From Verrucomicrobiota bacterium (GTDB lineage Bacteria > Verrucomicrobiota > Verrucomicrobiia > Opitutales > Opitutaceae): DNA of 64,000 nucleotides. Where the stretch lies: assembly GCA_016721945.1 (NCBI GenBank), contig JADKHC010000010.1, positions 1 to 64,000 of the forward strand. The letters run 5' to 3'. The notes beneath the pieces are model-generated. The model saw nothing but the letters and a program-made list of their open reading frames with translations. It did no database searches and had not been told where the DNA came from. This document shows positions 54,836-63,229 of the stretch, in pieces; positions within the stretch are counted from its first letter, which is position 1; the number at the start of each line of letters is the position of its first letter. A program made the translations under genes and the position numbers.

Positions 54836-55984
54836 ATGGATCAACTGCCCGACATCTCCCCGTTCCAGCGCCGCCTCGACGAACTCGATGCGCAGATGGC
54901 CGATCCGTCGTTTTATAATAACCCGCGCAAGGCCGCCGACGTCAGCCGCGAGCAGCAAAAGCTTCAACAACTCGTGGGCCAGCATCACACCTACGAGAAA
55001 ACGAAACGCGAAATCGCCGAAGCGCAGGCGCTGATCAAAGACGTCGCGGGCGATCCTGATCTCAAAGAACTCGCCGCGGCCGAGCTCCCGGATTTGCAGC
55101 GCAAACAGGAGCAGCTGCATGAAACGATTTTGCGCGCGATGATCCCGCCTGACCCGAGCGACTCGCGCAACACGGTCATGGAAATCCGCGCGGGCACTGG
55201 CGGCGATGAGGCGAGTTTGTTCGCCGCAGAATTATTCCGGCTCTACTCGAAATACTCTGATGCACGTGGCTGGAAAATCCAGCCGATGAGTTCCAGCCCA
55301 TCGGATCGCGGCGGCATGAAGGAAATTATTTTCCTCATCACCGGCGACGACGTTTATAAACAACTCAAATTCGAGAGTGGCGTGCACCGCGTGCAACGCG
55401 TGCCGGTCACTGAGGCCAACGGCCGCATTCACACCTCGACGGTCACGGTGGCGGTGCTGCCTGAGGCAGAAGAAGTCGACGTGAAGATCGACCCGCAGGA
55501 TCTCGAAATTTCCGTCTGCCGCGCGAGCGGTCCGGGCGGGCAGGGCGTCAATACGACCGACTCCGCCGTGCAGATCGTACACAAGCCGTCTGGCCTGATG
55601 GTGCAATGCGCTGACGAACGTTCGCAGATTAAGAACAAAGCGAAAGCGATGACCGTGCTACGTTCGCGCCTGTTGAAGCAAAAAGAGGACGAAGAGCACG
55701 CGAAGTATGCGCTCAACCGACGCAGCCAGATCGGCTCGGGTGGCCGTAGCGAACGAATCCGTACCTACAATTTTCCGCAAAACCGTCTCACAGACCATCG
55801 TATCGGGCTGACACTCTATAATCTGCCGCAGGTGATGGAAGGGCTGATCGGAGAAGTCGTCGCTGGGCTGCAAAAAGAGGATTTCGAACAGAAGTTTGCC
55901 GCGCTCACCGGGCAGGAATACGCAGGTGTCTCGCAGAGACGCGCGAGACGAAGCGCGAAGGGGAGGACTGCGCGTGAAGATTAA
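54836..55984 (+). CDS. prfA: peptide chain release factor 1
   Basis: RF1 ends translation at UAA and UAG. The 382-residue product has the GGQ loop in ASGPGGQGVNTTDSAV, SGVHRVQRVP and the late NFPQNRLTDHRI segment. The start at 54836 (MDQLPDISPFQ) fits family length. About 20 extra residues at the end (YAGVSQRRARRSAKGRTARED) lie beyond the usual end and are encoded by a TCTCGCAGAGACGCG-type repeat, so a repeat insertion has probably extended the C-terminus. Confidence 0.95.
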   Translation: MDQLPDISPFQRRLDELDAQMADPSFYNNPRKAADVSREQQKLQQLVGQHHTYEKTKREIAEAQALIKDVAGDPDLKELAAAELPDLQRKQEQLHETILRAMIPPDPSDSRNTVMEIRAGTGGDEASLFAAELFRLYSKYSDARGWKIQPMSSSPSDRGGMKEIIFLITGDDVYKQLKFESGVHRVQRVPVTEANGRIHTSTVTVAVLPEAEEVDVKIDPQDLEISVCRASGPGGQGVNTTDSAVQIVHKPSGLMVQCADERSQIKNKAKAMTVLRSRLLKQKEDEEHAKYALNRRSQIGSGGRSERIRTYNFPQNRLTDHRIGLTLYNLPQVMEGLIGEVVAGLQKEDFEQKFAALTGQEYAGVSQRRARRSAKGRTARED

Positions 55985-56390
55985 CGAGATCAGCGGTGCG
56001 ATTGTGGATGCGGCTTATCAGCGGCATTCCCGACTCGGTCCAGGATTGCTCGAATCGGTCTACGAGGAACTGCTTGCCTACGAACTGGCCAAACGCGGTT
56101 TGAAATATGAGCGGCAAAAGTCGGTTCCTGTCCGGTACGATGACAGAATACTCGAGGTTGGATTTCGGGCCGATTTGATCGTGGAGAATGCGGTGATTGT
56201 TGAACTGAAATCGGTCGAGACGTTGGCGCCGGTCCATAAAAAGCAGTTGCTCACTTATCTCAAAATATCGGGCAAGCAGCTCGGCCTGTTGATCAATTTC
56301 GGAGCTCCGTTGATCAAAGATGGCATCGTACGCATCGCCAATGGAGTCGCTGATGAAGGCTCGACGCTCTGCGGCTCCGCGAGAGAATAA
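55974..56390 (+). CDS. GxxExxY protein
   Basis: The 138-residue product starts at GTG 55974 with GGGGAGG before it and overlaps the last codons of prfA. LGPGLLESVYEELLAYELAKRGL is the naming G-x-x-E-x-x-Y segment, with RADLIVENAVIVELKSVE (nuclease-like E-x-K strand) after it. The family resembles the restriction-nuclease core but its role is unknown. It lies between prfA and prmC, which are normally adjacent, so it was probably inserted with its flanking repeat. Confidence 0.85.
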   Translation: MKINEISGAIVDAAYQRHSRLGPGLLESVYEELLAYELAKRGLKYERQKSVPVRYDDRILEVGFRADLIVENAVIVELKSVETLAPVHKKQLLTYLKISGKQLGLLINFGAPLIKDGIVRIANGVADEGSTLCGSARE

Positions 56391-56394
56391 CCCA

Positions 56395-57240
56395 ATGCAA
56401 GCACTGCTCGAGATCATCAAGAAAACCACGGACTTTTTCGCCGCGAAGGGGATTGAACATCCGCGGCTCGATGCTGAGTTGCTGATCGGTCACGCACTCG
56501 GCCTGAAGCGCATGCAGTTGTACATCCAGTTCGAGCGGCTGCTGGCTGAACCGGAGTTGGAAAAAATACGTCCGTTGGTTCGGCGTCGCGCTCAGCGTGA
56601 ACCGTTGCAGTATATTATTGGTGAAACGGAATGGTTCGGTCTTAAGCTGAAAGTAGACAAACGCGTGCTTATCCCGCGGCCGGAGACGGAACTGCTGGCA
56701 GAGTTGGTCACGCAGCAGGTGACGACTGCGCCCGCTCGCATTTTAGATCTTGGCACGGGCAGCGGTGCGCTGGCACTGGCGTTGGCGAAACATTGGCCCG
56801 AGGCGAAGGTGACGGCGGTCGATGCGAGCAAAGATGCGCTCGCTCTGGCGCGTGAGAATGCGGTGTCGCTCGGTCTGGAGGGGCGGGTGGGTTTTGCCGA
56901 ATCCGACTGGTTCGGCGCTTTGCCGGCTGGTGAGACGTTTGAGCTGATTGTGGCGAATCCGCCGTATTTGACCGAGACGGAGACGGCGGCGGCTCAGCCT
57001 GAGGTGCGCGACCACGAGCCTCGAAGTGCGTTGGTTGCGGCGGACGAAGGTTTGTCGGATCTGCGCAAGATCATCGCAGCGGCGCCGCGCTATCTGGCGG
57101 CGGGTGGGTTGCTCGCGATGGAGACGGGGATCGCGCAGCACGCGGAGCTTTTGAAACTTTGCGGCGTGGCTGGTTTTAGTCGCAGCGAGTCGAAGCAGGA
57201 TCTGGCCGGACGCGATCGCCTCGTGTTTGCCTGGTTATAG
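56395..57240 (+). CDS. prmC: release factor glutamine methyltransferase PrmC
   Basis: PrmC methylates the GGQ glutamine of release factors. The 281-residue product has a helical N-terminal domain (DFFAAKGIEHPRLDAELLIGH), VLIPRPETELL, SAM motif ILDLGTGSGALALAL, and the catalytic VANPPYLTETE (NPPY). It pairs functionally with prfA upstream. Confidence 0.95.
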   Translation: MQALLEIIKKTTDFFAAKGIEHPRLDAELLIGHALGLKRMQLYIQFERLLAEPELEKIRPLVRRRAQREPLQYIIGETEWFGLKLKVDKRVLIPRPETELLAELVTQQVTTAPARILDLGTGSGALALALAKHWPEAKVTAVDASKDALALARENAVSLGLEGRVGFAESDWFGALPAGETFELIVANPPYLTETETAAAQPEVRDHEPRSALVAADEGLSDLRKIIAAAPRYLAAGGLLAMETGIAQHAELLKLCGVAGFSRSESKQDLAGRDRLVFAWL

Positions 57241-57599
57241 ATGGTTCGGCGTAGACTCCTTTCCGAACGCATAATAACCTCTGACGCTTGGTTACTAGGG
57301 GCGGACCGCCATAAGCATTTACCTAGCAAGTTAGGAGCCATTTTGTTTTGGTGGAGAGCTGCATATTGCGACGAGTTCGGTGGACGCAGAAAGCGCGGCC
57401 GATTCTTTCGCCGTACTTTTGAAAGTGTCGCAGCTTGAGTGCAGGCCCGATCACGCGCAGCAGTGATCACACAACAGCGCTGGCAGCTGGATGCTGTAGT
57501 GAAGCCGCCATGCGCTGTGAAATAGAGCCGATTCCAGTACTGCGGGTAACGCCCCATATCGGCGATGGTCTTCGCGGCGTATTCTCCGCTCTCAAGACT
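57241..57599. other. intergenic region with a degraded stem-loop copy
   Basis: No credible gene in about 359 bases. Near 57260-57296 is a degraded copy of the repeat at 51893 (CGCATAATAACCTCTGACGC centre). The rest shows nothing I can name; it must contain the promoter of the BON-domain gene. Confidence 0.4.
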
Positions 57600-58343
57600 A
57601 TGAAAATCAAAAACGCCTCACTCCTGTTAGCACTCATCGTTGGCCCAATCACGATGTTCGCCTCCTCTGCCACTGATCGAAAGATCGAGGACGCAGCCAA
57701 GGCCTCTTATAATTATCAAACCGTTCTTGAGGATCACGTAAAAGTGAAAGCCCAAGACGGTGTTGTTACCTTAACCGGCACCGTTCAAGACAAGGACGAA
57801 AAAGCACTCGCCGTCGACACCGTGGAAAACCTCCCGGGCGTCACGAGTGTGAAAAACGAAATCAAAGTTGAATCGAAGTTTCCCGAGCATTCTGACGGTT
57901 GGGTAGCCCTCAAGATCCGCAGCCGTTTGCTGGTGAAAGCCAACGTCAGTGCCACAGGCACCAAGGTCGCGGTTCAAGACGGCGTAGTCACACTCAGCGG
58001 CACTGCTGATAATTCCGCCCAGAAAGAACTGACTGAAGTCTACGCCAAGGATATCGATGGCGTGAAGTCGGTGAAAAACGAAATCGTCATCAAGGACACC
58101 CCTCCGGCTAAGCAGACCGTTGGCGAGAAGATCGATGACGCCTCCATTACCAGCCAGGTCAAATTCGCTCTGCTAAGTCATAAGGCAACCAGCGCGCTGA
58201 AGACCAAAGTCACCACCAATGACGGTGTTGTTATGATCTCGGGTGTGGCTTCAAACGATGCGAAAAAGTCGCTCGTCACCAAGCTCGCTCAGGATGTTCG
58301 TGGCACCAAGTCCGTGACTAACGACATGACGGTCAAAAACTGA
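57600..58343 (+). CDS. periplasmic BON-domain protein (OsmY-like)
   Basis: From Met 57600 the product is 247 residues with a signal peptide (residues 1-22). It carries three BON-type repeats: VKVKAQDGVVTLTGTV, GTKVAVQDGVVTLSGTA and TKVTTNDGVVMISGVA, each followed by an Asp/Lys-rich VKSVKNEI-like strand. BON domains bind phospholipid surfaces and occur in osmotic-stress proteins such as OsmY. An envelope-stress role fits the downstream small genes. Confidence 0.88.
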   Translation: MKIKNASLLLALIVGPITMFASSATDRKIEDAAKASYNYQTVLEDHVKVKAQDGVVTLTGTVQDKDEKALAVDTVENLPGVTSVKNEIKVESKFPEHSDGWVALKIRSRLLVKANVSATGTKVAVQDGVVTLSGTADNSAQKELTEVYAKDIDGVKSVKNEIVIKDTPPAKQTVGEKIDDASITSQVKFALLSHKATSALKTKVTTNDGVVMISGVASNDAKKSLVTKLAQDVRGTKSVTNDMTVKN

Positions 58344-58375
58344 ACAAGTAGAAAGAACCTGCTCAGCGATTTTGC

Positions 58376-58409
58376 CAATATGGGGCGGGCATCCCCTCGT
58401 CCCATATTG
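58376..58409 (+). terminator. stem-loop after the BON-domain gene
   Basis: CAATATGGG (58376-58384) and CCCATATTG (58401-58409) can form a perfect 9-bp stem. There is no T-run after it, so a rho-independent terminator is possible but unproven. Confidence 0.35.
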
Positions 58410-58487
58410 CGTCCTTCCGATCAAGTTACCGATGCCAGTTTAAAGATCTAAAAATAATTAGGCTTAACCACATACCAGCGACACATC

Positions 58488-58981
58488 ATGAAAATTAACA
58501 TTGGCCTAAATGACGAAGCACGCCTGGAGGTCGGTCAGATACTCAACCTTTTACTCGCTGACGAGTATATGCTCTATGCGACCACACGTGATTATCACTG
58601 GAATGTGACCGGTCCGGAATTCCTCAGCTTGCACCAGCAATTTGAATCCCAATACACCCAGATTGCCGAATGGATCGATCAGATCGCTGAACGCGCACGC
58701 TCCATCGGTATCGGTGCCCGTGGAAATTGGGTTGATCTGACCAAGGCCGCCGCTCCTCCGCCGATCCAGGTGCGGGTCTGCCCGCCGAGCATATGCTTTC
58801 CGAACTACTCGCGCTGCATGAAGAAATGATCGTGCAACTGCGCACCGACAACGAGGCCTGCGCGAAGAATTTCAAAGACGTGGGCACCGCCGATTTTCTC
58901 ACGGGCTTGATGGAGCAGCATGAAAAAGCCGCATGGATGCTGCGCGCACAACTCGAAAACGAAGAAGAGGAAACCTCATAA
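58488..58981 (+). pseudogene. dps: Dps-family DNA-protection ferritin, frameshifted near 58751
   Basis: Dps oxidises Fe(II) with peroxide and coats DNA in stress. The first frame (58488 on) has DEYMLYATTRDYHWNVTGPEF and FESQYTQIAEWIDQIAERARSIG with the ferroxidase His, Asp and Glu. After KAA the family text continues in another frame (EHMLSELLALHEEM, then FLTGLMEQHEKAAWMLRAQL) to 58981. Adding one C at about 58751 restores one frame (K-A-A-R-S-S-A-D-P-G-A-G). So the gene is intact apart from one base: real mutation or base-calling error. Confidence 0.82.
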
Positions 58982-59005
58982 CGCTGTCCTCAAAAATCTA
59001 TAATC

Positions 59006-59215
59006 ATGAACAAAATCATCTCTCTCGCACTGCTCGTTGGCGGTATTGTTTTGATCGTCTACGGCATCAATGCCTCCGATTCGCTCGGCTCAGACTTCTC
59101 CCGTTTTTTCACCGGGTCACCCACCGACAAGACCATGTGGCTGATCATAGGTGGCGTTGTCGCCACGGCCGTCGGTGCGTCCGGCTTGGTCATCGGCCGG
59201 TCGAAGAACTCCTAA
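59006..59215 (+). CDS. DUF3185 family small membrane protein
   Basis: The 69-residue protein has two membrane segments (residues 5-22 and 44-63) with YGINASDSLGSDFSRFFTG between, a pattern of the DUF3185 family. Function unknown. It begins a row of small stress-type genes after dps. Confidence 0.75.
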   Translation: MNKIISLALLVGGIVLIVYGINASDSLGSDFSRFFTGSPTDKTMWLIIGGVVATAVGASGLVIGRSKNS

Positions 59216-59231
59216 CCAAACAAATCCAGCA

Positions 59232-59423
59232 ATGCTCTACTACGCCTTTCTCTTTCTCCTTCTCGCGATCGTCGCGGGTGTTTTCGGCTTCGGCGTGATC
59301 GCCGGCACAGCAGCCATGATCGCCAAGGCCATTTTCGTACTCTTCCTCGTGCTCTTTATAGCATCCATGCTCTTCGCAAAAAAGAAACCAACCACAAATA
59401 TCTATACCAATGAAAAACAATAA
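59232..59423 (+). CDS. DUF1328 family small membrane protein
   Basis: The 63-residue protein has MLYYAFLFLLLAIVAGVFGFG, then GTAAMIAKAIFVLFLVLFI, two membrane helices as in the DUF1328/YtjA family, a small stress-related envelope protein of unknown role. Its end overlaps the next start by 14 bases. Confidence 0.82.
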   Translation: MLYYAFLFLLLAIVAGVFGFGVIAGTAAMIAKAIFVLFLVLFIASMLFAKKKPTTNIYTNEKQ

Positions 59424-59727
59424 CGAAACCACTGCCCAGACACCAAAAGAACTGCTCAACGATCTCCATTCGCTCGTGAGTGAAGCTGAAAAGATGATGG
59501 GTGATTCCATCTCTGAACACACCGACGAGGCCGTCAGCGCCCTGCGGACTCGCTTCGACGCGGCCCACGAACGCCTGACCGAACTCTACGCAGGAGCCCG
59601 ACAGAAAGTTATTGCTGGTGCAAAATGCACCGATGCGACCATCCGCGCGAATCCCTACCAGTCTTTGGCGATAGCCGCAGGTGTAGGTCTTCTTGCGGGC
59701 GTGCTCCTTGGCCGACGCAGCAAATAA
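59410..59727 (+). CDS. ElaB/YqjD-type (DUF883) membrane-anchored protein
   Basis: The 105-residue protein has a long helical N-terminal region and a single C-terminal membrane segment (SLAIAAGVGLLAGVLLGRR) with the RANPYQSLA motif before it, as in ElaB/YqjD, which tethers ribosomes to the membrane in stationary-phase E. coli. Whether that function applies here is unknown. Confidence 0.82.
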   Translation: MKNNNETTAQTPKELLNDLHSLVSEAEKMMGDSISEHTDEAVSALRTRFDAAHERLTELYAGARQKVIAGAKCTDATIRANPYQSLAIAAGVGLLAGVLLGRRSK

Positions 59728-59739
59728 CAAAATTACGCG

Positions 59740-60129
59740 ATGCAAACGAAAGCTCCTTCTTCAACCGGTTTTCTTGATTCCTTGCGTGCGCTAGGAGACA
59801 GTCTCCTTGGCACGGTGCAGGATCGGCTGGAGCTTTTTTCGGTCGAGTTGCAGGAGGAGAAGTTCCGCCTGATCCTGATCTTTATCTGGATCAGCGCAGC
59901 AATCTTCACCGCCATGATGGCGGTCGCGTTTGCCAGCCTCACGTTGGTTTATCTCTTCTGGGAAAGCGCCCGTCTCTTTGTGCTTGGCGGGCTTACGCTG
60001 GTCTATGCAGCGGCTTTGGTTATAATCATTGTTTCCTTTCGACGCTTTCTCGCGCGTCAACCAAGTCCGTTCTCAGCCACACGTCAGGAAATCGGGAAAG
60101 ACCGCACATGTATCCGCAACGAGAGTTGA
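59740..60129 (+). CDS. YqjE-type (phage holin superfamily III-like) membrane protein
   Basis: The 129-residue protein has RLELFSVELQEEKFRLI and two membrane segments (residues about 45-72 and 80-106), typical of the YqjE/DUF1469 family. It lies between YqjD- and YqjK-type genes, the same order as in enterobacteria. Confidence 0.82.
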   Translation: MQTKAPSSTGFLDSLRALGDSLLGTVQDRLELFSVELQEEKFRLILIFIWISAAIFTAMMAVAFASLTLVYLFWESARLFVLGGLTLVYAAALVIIIVSFRRFLARQPSPFSATRQEIGKDRTCIRNES

Positions 60130-60440
60130 TCCGGCTGAACGCCTACAAGATTGCACTGCAAAAGGACATCGAGCGGCAGCGCGTCCAATGCGCGGCCGTG
60201 GCGAGCCGCGTAGCGCAACCCTTTGTGTTGCTGGACCGGATTTCGGTCCTCTGGCGAAAAATTAGTCCATTCGCTTTGTTTGCCGCTTTGCCTCTCGGTT
60301 TTCTCGTGCAGCGAGCTGTAGTCCCACGCGTCAAGATCCTGGGAACGCTCATGCGCTGGAGTCCTCTAGTTTTCACTATCGTGCAACGTATCAGTGCTTT
60401 GGTTACAAAACCTCCGGTCGTCTCAAAGAATCAGCGTTGA
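60108..60440 (+). CDS. YqjK-like small protein
   Basis: The 110-residue protein overlaps the YqjE-type gene by 22 bases. ALQKDIERQRVQCAAVAS is a basic helix, followed by a hydrophobic segment (FALFAALPLGFLV). Order after YqjE supports a YqjK-like role; sequence similarity is weak. Confidence 0.55.
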   Translation: MYPQRELIRLNAYKIALQKDIERQRVQCAAVASRVAQPFVLLDRISVLWRKISPFALFAALPLGFLVQRAVVPRVKILGTLMRWSPLVFTIVQRISALVTKPPVVSKNQR

Positions 60441-60528
60441 TTCATCAGGCTGCGACCGCGCGGCGGGTAATACCCCATGGCACCGATTGAGGCTTCACGG
60501 CATACTGTGGGTTTCACCCAACCTCACT

Positions 60529-60897
60529 ATGATTCCGAACCACGCTCATTTTATTGACGCCATCCGCGACAAAAGCCTTACCCGCATTGTGTTCTATTCA
60601 CACCCAGATGCAGGCAAGGTAGATCACGAATGCGCCCCGCTGGATTACGGTCCGGGCCAGGATGGACAGAACACGTCGGACCGCTACTGGGTTTGGGATA
60701 ACAACGACTCCGCAGGTGCGAATCCGATCGGGCTGCTTCCAGACCAGGTCATCAGCGTGCAGGTGATCGGCCGGAATTTCGCGCCTGAGCACCTTCCTCT
60801 CGGCCCCCGAACATGGAGTGTGATCCGTGACTGGCCGGTTTCCGCGAAGGCGATTCCCAAAGCAGAGACGGTTACAACCGCCAAAACGGAAGTCTAG
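60529..60897 (+). CDS. uncharacterised WYL-like small protein
   Basis: From Met 60529 the product is 122 residues: HFIDAIRDKSLTRIVFYSH, ECAPLDYGPG, DRYWVWDNND and NPIGLLPDQVISVQVIG. The pattern of an AI-x-x-K start and a late loop before a V-I-x-V strand recalls WYL domains, which bind ligands in regulators, but there is no DNA-binding domain. I do not assign a function. Confidence 0.55.
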   Translation: MIPNHAHFIDAIRDKSLTRIVFYSHPDAGKVDHECAPLDYGPGQDGQNTSDRYWVWDNNDSAGANPIGLLPDQVISVQVIGRNFAPEHLPLGPRTWSVIRDWPVSAKAIPKAETVTTAKTEV

Positions 60898-61033
60898 GTT
60901 TCGCCGCTGATGAAGGGTGCTGGCACTACCGTGCAGCACGCTGCGGAAGAATCGTGCTCTTTTCGTTGACGGCGCAATAATTGCTCTAGCGTGTACGCTA
61001 GTACATAAACCTCTGCGGCTGACTCCAACTCTT

Positions 61034-61891
61034 ATGCAACTCGAAATTTCCCATCAGACTCGTTACGAGTATGACCGCGAGGTGCAGCTGCATCCGCATT
61101 TGCTCTACGTGCGGCCGCGCGAGAATCCTTTGCTCCAGGTGAATCGTTTTGCCTTTTCGTTTCAGCCCGAGGCGAAGGTGGCGTGGATGCGTGACGATTT
61201 CGACAATCTACCGGCGAGTGCACAGTTCACCGCGAGTGCGACGACGCTCGACATCCGTTCCGAGTGTACAGTCACAACCACGGATACGCCGCCCTTTGAT
61301 TTTCTCGTGCGCGATTATGCGACGGCATTTCCTTTCGTCTACGAACCGCTGCATCGTTTCAATTTGTCGATTTACCTCACACTGCCTGACATCGCCACGC
61401 AAGAGGCTGTGCGGCGTTGGCTTGCTACACGTTTCGCCAACCGGCCGAAGGAAACCGTCGCCTGGCTTTTCGCGCTCAACCAGATCATTTGCCGGAGCCT
61501 GACTTACCAGCGTAGAGATGAGCCAGGTATCCAAACTGCACTTACAACGATCACGCTGGGTTCCGGCTCCTGTCGGGATTACGCGGTGTTGTTGATCGAA
61601 TGTGCCCGCACGCTCGGAGTCGCCGCGCGTTTCGTCAGTGGCTACATGTTTGATCCTTCCAGTAATGGTTCGGCCGCAGGTGCCATGCATGCGTGGACCG
61701 AAGTGTTTCTTCCCGGTGCCGGTTGGATCGGTATGGACCCGACGCACGGGATTTTCTGTCAGAATGCTTATGTGCCCGTGGCCCACGCTGTCGTGGCCGA
61801 GAGCGTGAACCCGATCCAAGGCTCCTTTTTTAGTGCAACTCCGGCGGTGGCGCGTTTGACGACCGATGTGCGCGTTCATCAAGTGAAATAG
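61034..61891 (+). CDS. transglutaminase-like protein
   Basis: The 285-residue product starts MQLEISHQTRYEYDREVQLHPH, the N-terminal bundle found in bacterial transglutaminase-like proteins, and has the catalytic triad Cys in GSGSCRDYAVLLIE, His in AMHAWTEVFLPG and Asp in WIGMDPTHG. These enzymes cut or join peptide amide bonds; substrate unknown. Start at 61034 chosen by family alignment. Confidence 0.88.
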   Translation: MQLEISHQTRYEYDREVQLHPHLLYVRPRENPLLQVNRFAFSFQPEAKVAWMRDDFDNLPASAQFTASATTLDIRSECTVTTTDTPPFDFLVRDYATAFPFVYEPLHRFNLSIYLTLPDIATQEAVRRWLATRFANRPKETVAWLFALNQIICRSLTYQRRDEPGIQTALTTITLGSGSCRDYAVLLIECARTLGVAARFVSGYMFDPSSNGSAAGAMHAWTEVFLPGAGWIGMDPTHGIFCQNAYVPVAHAVVAESVNPIQGSFFSATPAVARLTTDVRVHQVK

Positions 61892-62025
61892 GCGGAGACC
61901 GTTTTTGCGCCACTCATGTGGCTTCTATTCGGCTAGGTCACGATTCTCTTCGCGGTGAATATCGAATCGAGGCGTTATCCGTATTCCTGCGGACGGGAAA
62001 TTTTATCAGTACATAACCTATCACT

Positions 62026-62319
62026 ATGAGTAAAATATCGCTTGGAAAAGATGGCTTGATTAAAAGCGCTAGCGGGCTCGGTCCGCTGACGCGCGAAAAG
62101 GTTCGTGTACGCGCAAGAGCACTGGCCTCGCTGCAAGGCCGCCCACCGATTGACGTGTCGCAGATGGATTATGAGCAGGCGAAACGTGAATTGACGGGCC
62201 TCTCTGGGCTGGCCCAGCAGGAAGCGATGCTCGATTTGCCGTCGACTTCGGCGGCCACTCTCAGCGCTCCGTCTGTGGGTAGGTCATCACCCCATAAACC
62301 ACCACTCGCTAAAAAATAG
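62026..62319 (+). CDS. small protein, weakly DUF2934-like
   Basis: The 97-residue protein has RVRARALASLQGRPPIDVSQ and YEQAKRELTG, a faint match to the DUF2934 pattern of a RA-x-x-L helix, a GRP turn and a late Q-A-x-x-E-L. The tail is Ser/Pro-rich. Unknown function. Confidence 0.5.
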   Translation: MSKISLGKDGLIKSASGLGPLTREKVRVRARALASLQGRPPIDVSQMDYEQAKRELTGLSGLAQQEAMLDLPSTSAATLSAPSVGRSSPHKPPLAKK

Positions 62320-62414
62320 TAGATCGGTTTAAATATGACTCACGAGCAACCCAAACGCTCCGTTTGTTTTACGCGAATCGCAGTCGGTCTGAGATCTTCG
62401 CAGAAGACTCAGCC

Positions 62415-62537
62415 ATGACTAAAGTTCTCCAACACACATTCGTCCAACGGCACGACACAGCATTGAAAATTAACATCGAAACAGGATCAGGCAAAGGAAC
62501 CACGATGTCGGACGACGTTCTGTTCTGCAGCAACTGA
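62415..62537 (+). pseudogene. possible C-terminal fossil of a sensor kinase
   Basis: A 40-residue open frame directly before the response regulator reads TALKINIETGSGKGTT in its middle, similar to the last lines of histidine kinase ATPase domains (L-x-I-x-S-x-x-G-x-GTT). A kinase gene is expected upstream of a NarL-type regulator, so this may be what remains of it. The evidence is short and the call is tentative. The rest of 62320-62551 has no gene. Confidence 0.3.
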
Positions 62538-62551
62538 CGGAGAAAATAAAA

Positions 62552-63229
62552 ATGAAGCGCATCACAGTTTTGTTGGCTGAAGATCACGATATCGTACGCG
62601 AAGGTTTGCGCGCGTTGCTGGATTTGAGCGGCGACTTCGAAGTGGTCGGCGAGGCCTCGAATGGGCGTCAAGCGGTGGAACTGGTGAGCAAGCTTCGCCC
62701 TAGCGTGGTCGTCATGGACATCGCTATGCCTCTGTTGAATGGTTTTGAAGCGACACGACAAATTCTACTCGCCGTCCCCGGCACCAAAGTGCTGGTGCTC
62801 TCTGCCCACAGTGACGACGAATACGTTGCCCACATGGCGTCGGTCGGGGCGTCCGGTTATCTCGTTAAGCAAAATTCCGGCCAGGCGCTCGTCCGCGCGG
62901 TCAAAGAAGTCGCCAGCGGACGTCCCTTTTTTAGCCCCTCGATTTTGAAACGCATGGAAGACACGGCGCGCAGAGCCCGCGAAAATGGCGATGCCCACGC
63001 AAAGCCCAAGCGGCCGTTGACCGCGCGTGAAGCTGAGGTGCTTCAACTTGTTGCTGAAGGTGCGGCCAATAAGCAGATCGCGTCCGAACTGGGCATCAGC
63101 ATCAAAACCGTCGAGAAACACCGTCAGCAATTGATGGATAAACTCGATATCCACGACACCGCAGGACTCACTCGCCACGCCATCGCAACCGGCGTGATCG
63201 AGAGCAGTGTTCAGGTGACAGTTGATTGA
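62552..63229 (+). CDS. NarL/LuxR-family response regulator
   Basis: The 225-residue protein has a receiver domain (VLLAEDHDIVREGLRALL, phospho-acceptor Asp in VVVMDIAMPLLNG near residue 54, VLVLSAHSDD, SGYLVK) and a C-terminal LuxR helix-turn-helix (LTAREAEVLQLVAEGAANKQIASELGIS, then VEKHRQQLMDKL). A GGAG site lies nine bases before the ATG. No complete kinase gene is beside it, so it may work as an orphan or with a kinase elsewhere. Confidence 0.93.
   Translation: MKRITVLLAEDHDIVREGLRALLDLSGDFEVVGEASNGRQAVELVSKLRPSVVVMDIAMPLLNGFEATRQILLAVPGTKVLVLSAHSDDEYVAHMASVGASGYLVKQNSGQALVRAVKEVASGRPFFSPSILKRMEDTARRARENGDAHAKPKRPLTAREAEVLQLVAEGAANKQIASELGISIKTVEKHRQQLMDKLDIHDTAGLTRHAIATGVIESSVQVTVD

Noticed and set aside
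57241..57438. 65-codon open frame directly after prmC
   Set aside because: It covers a degraded dispersed repeat and shows no protein features.
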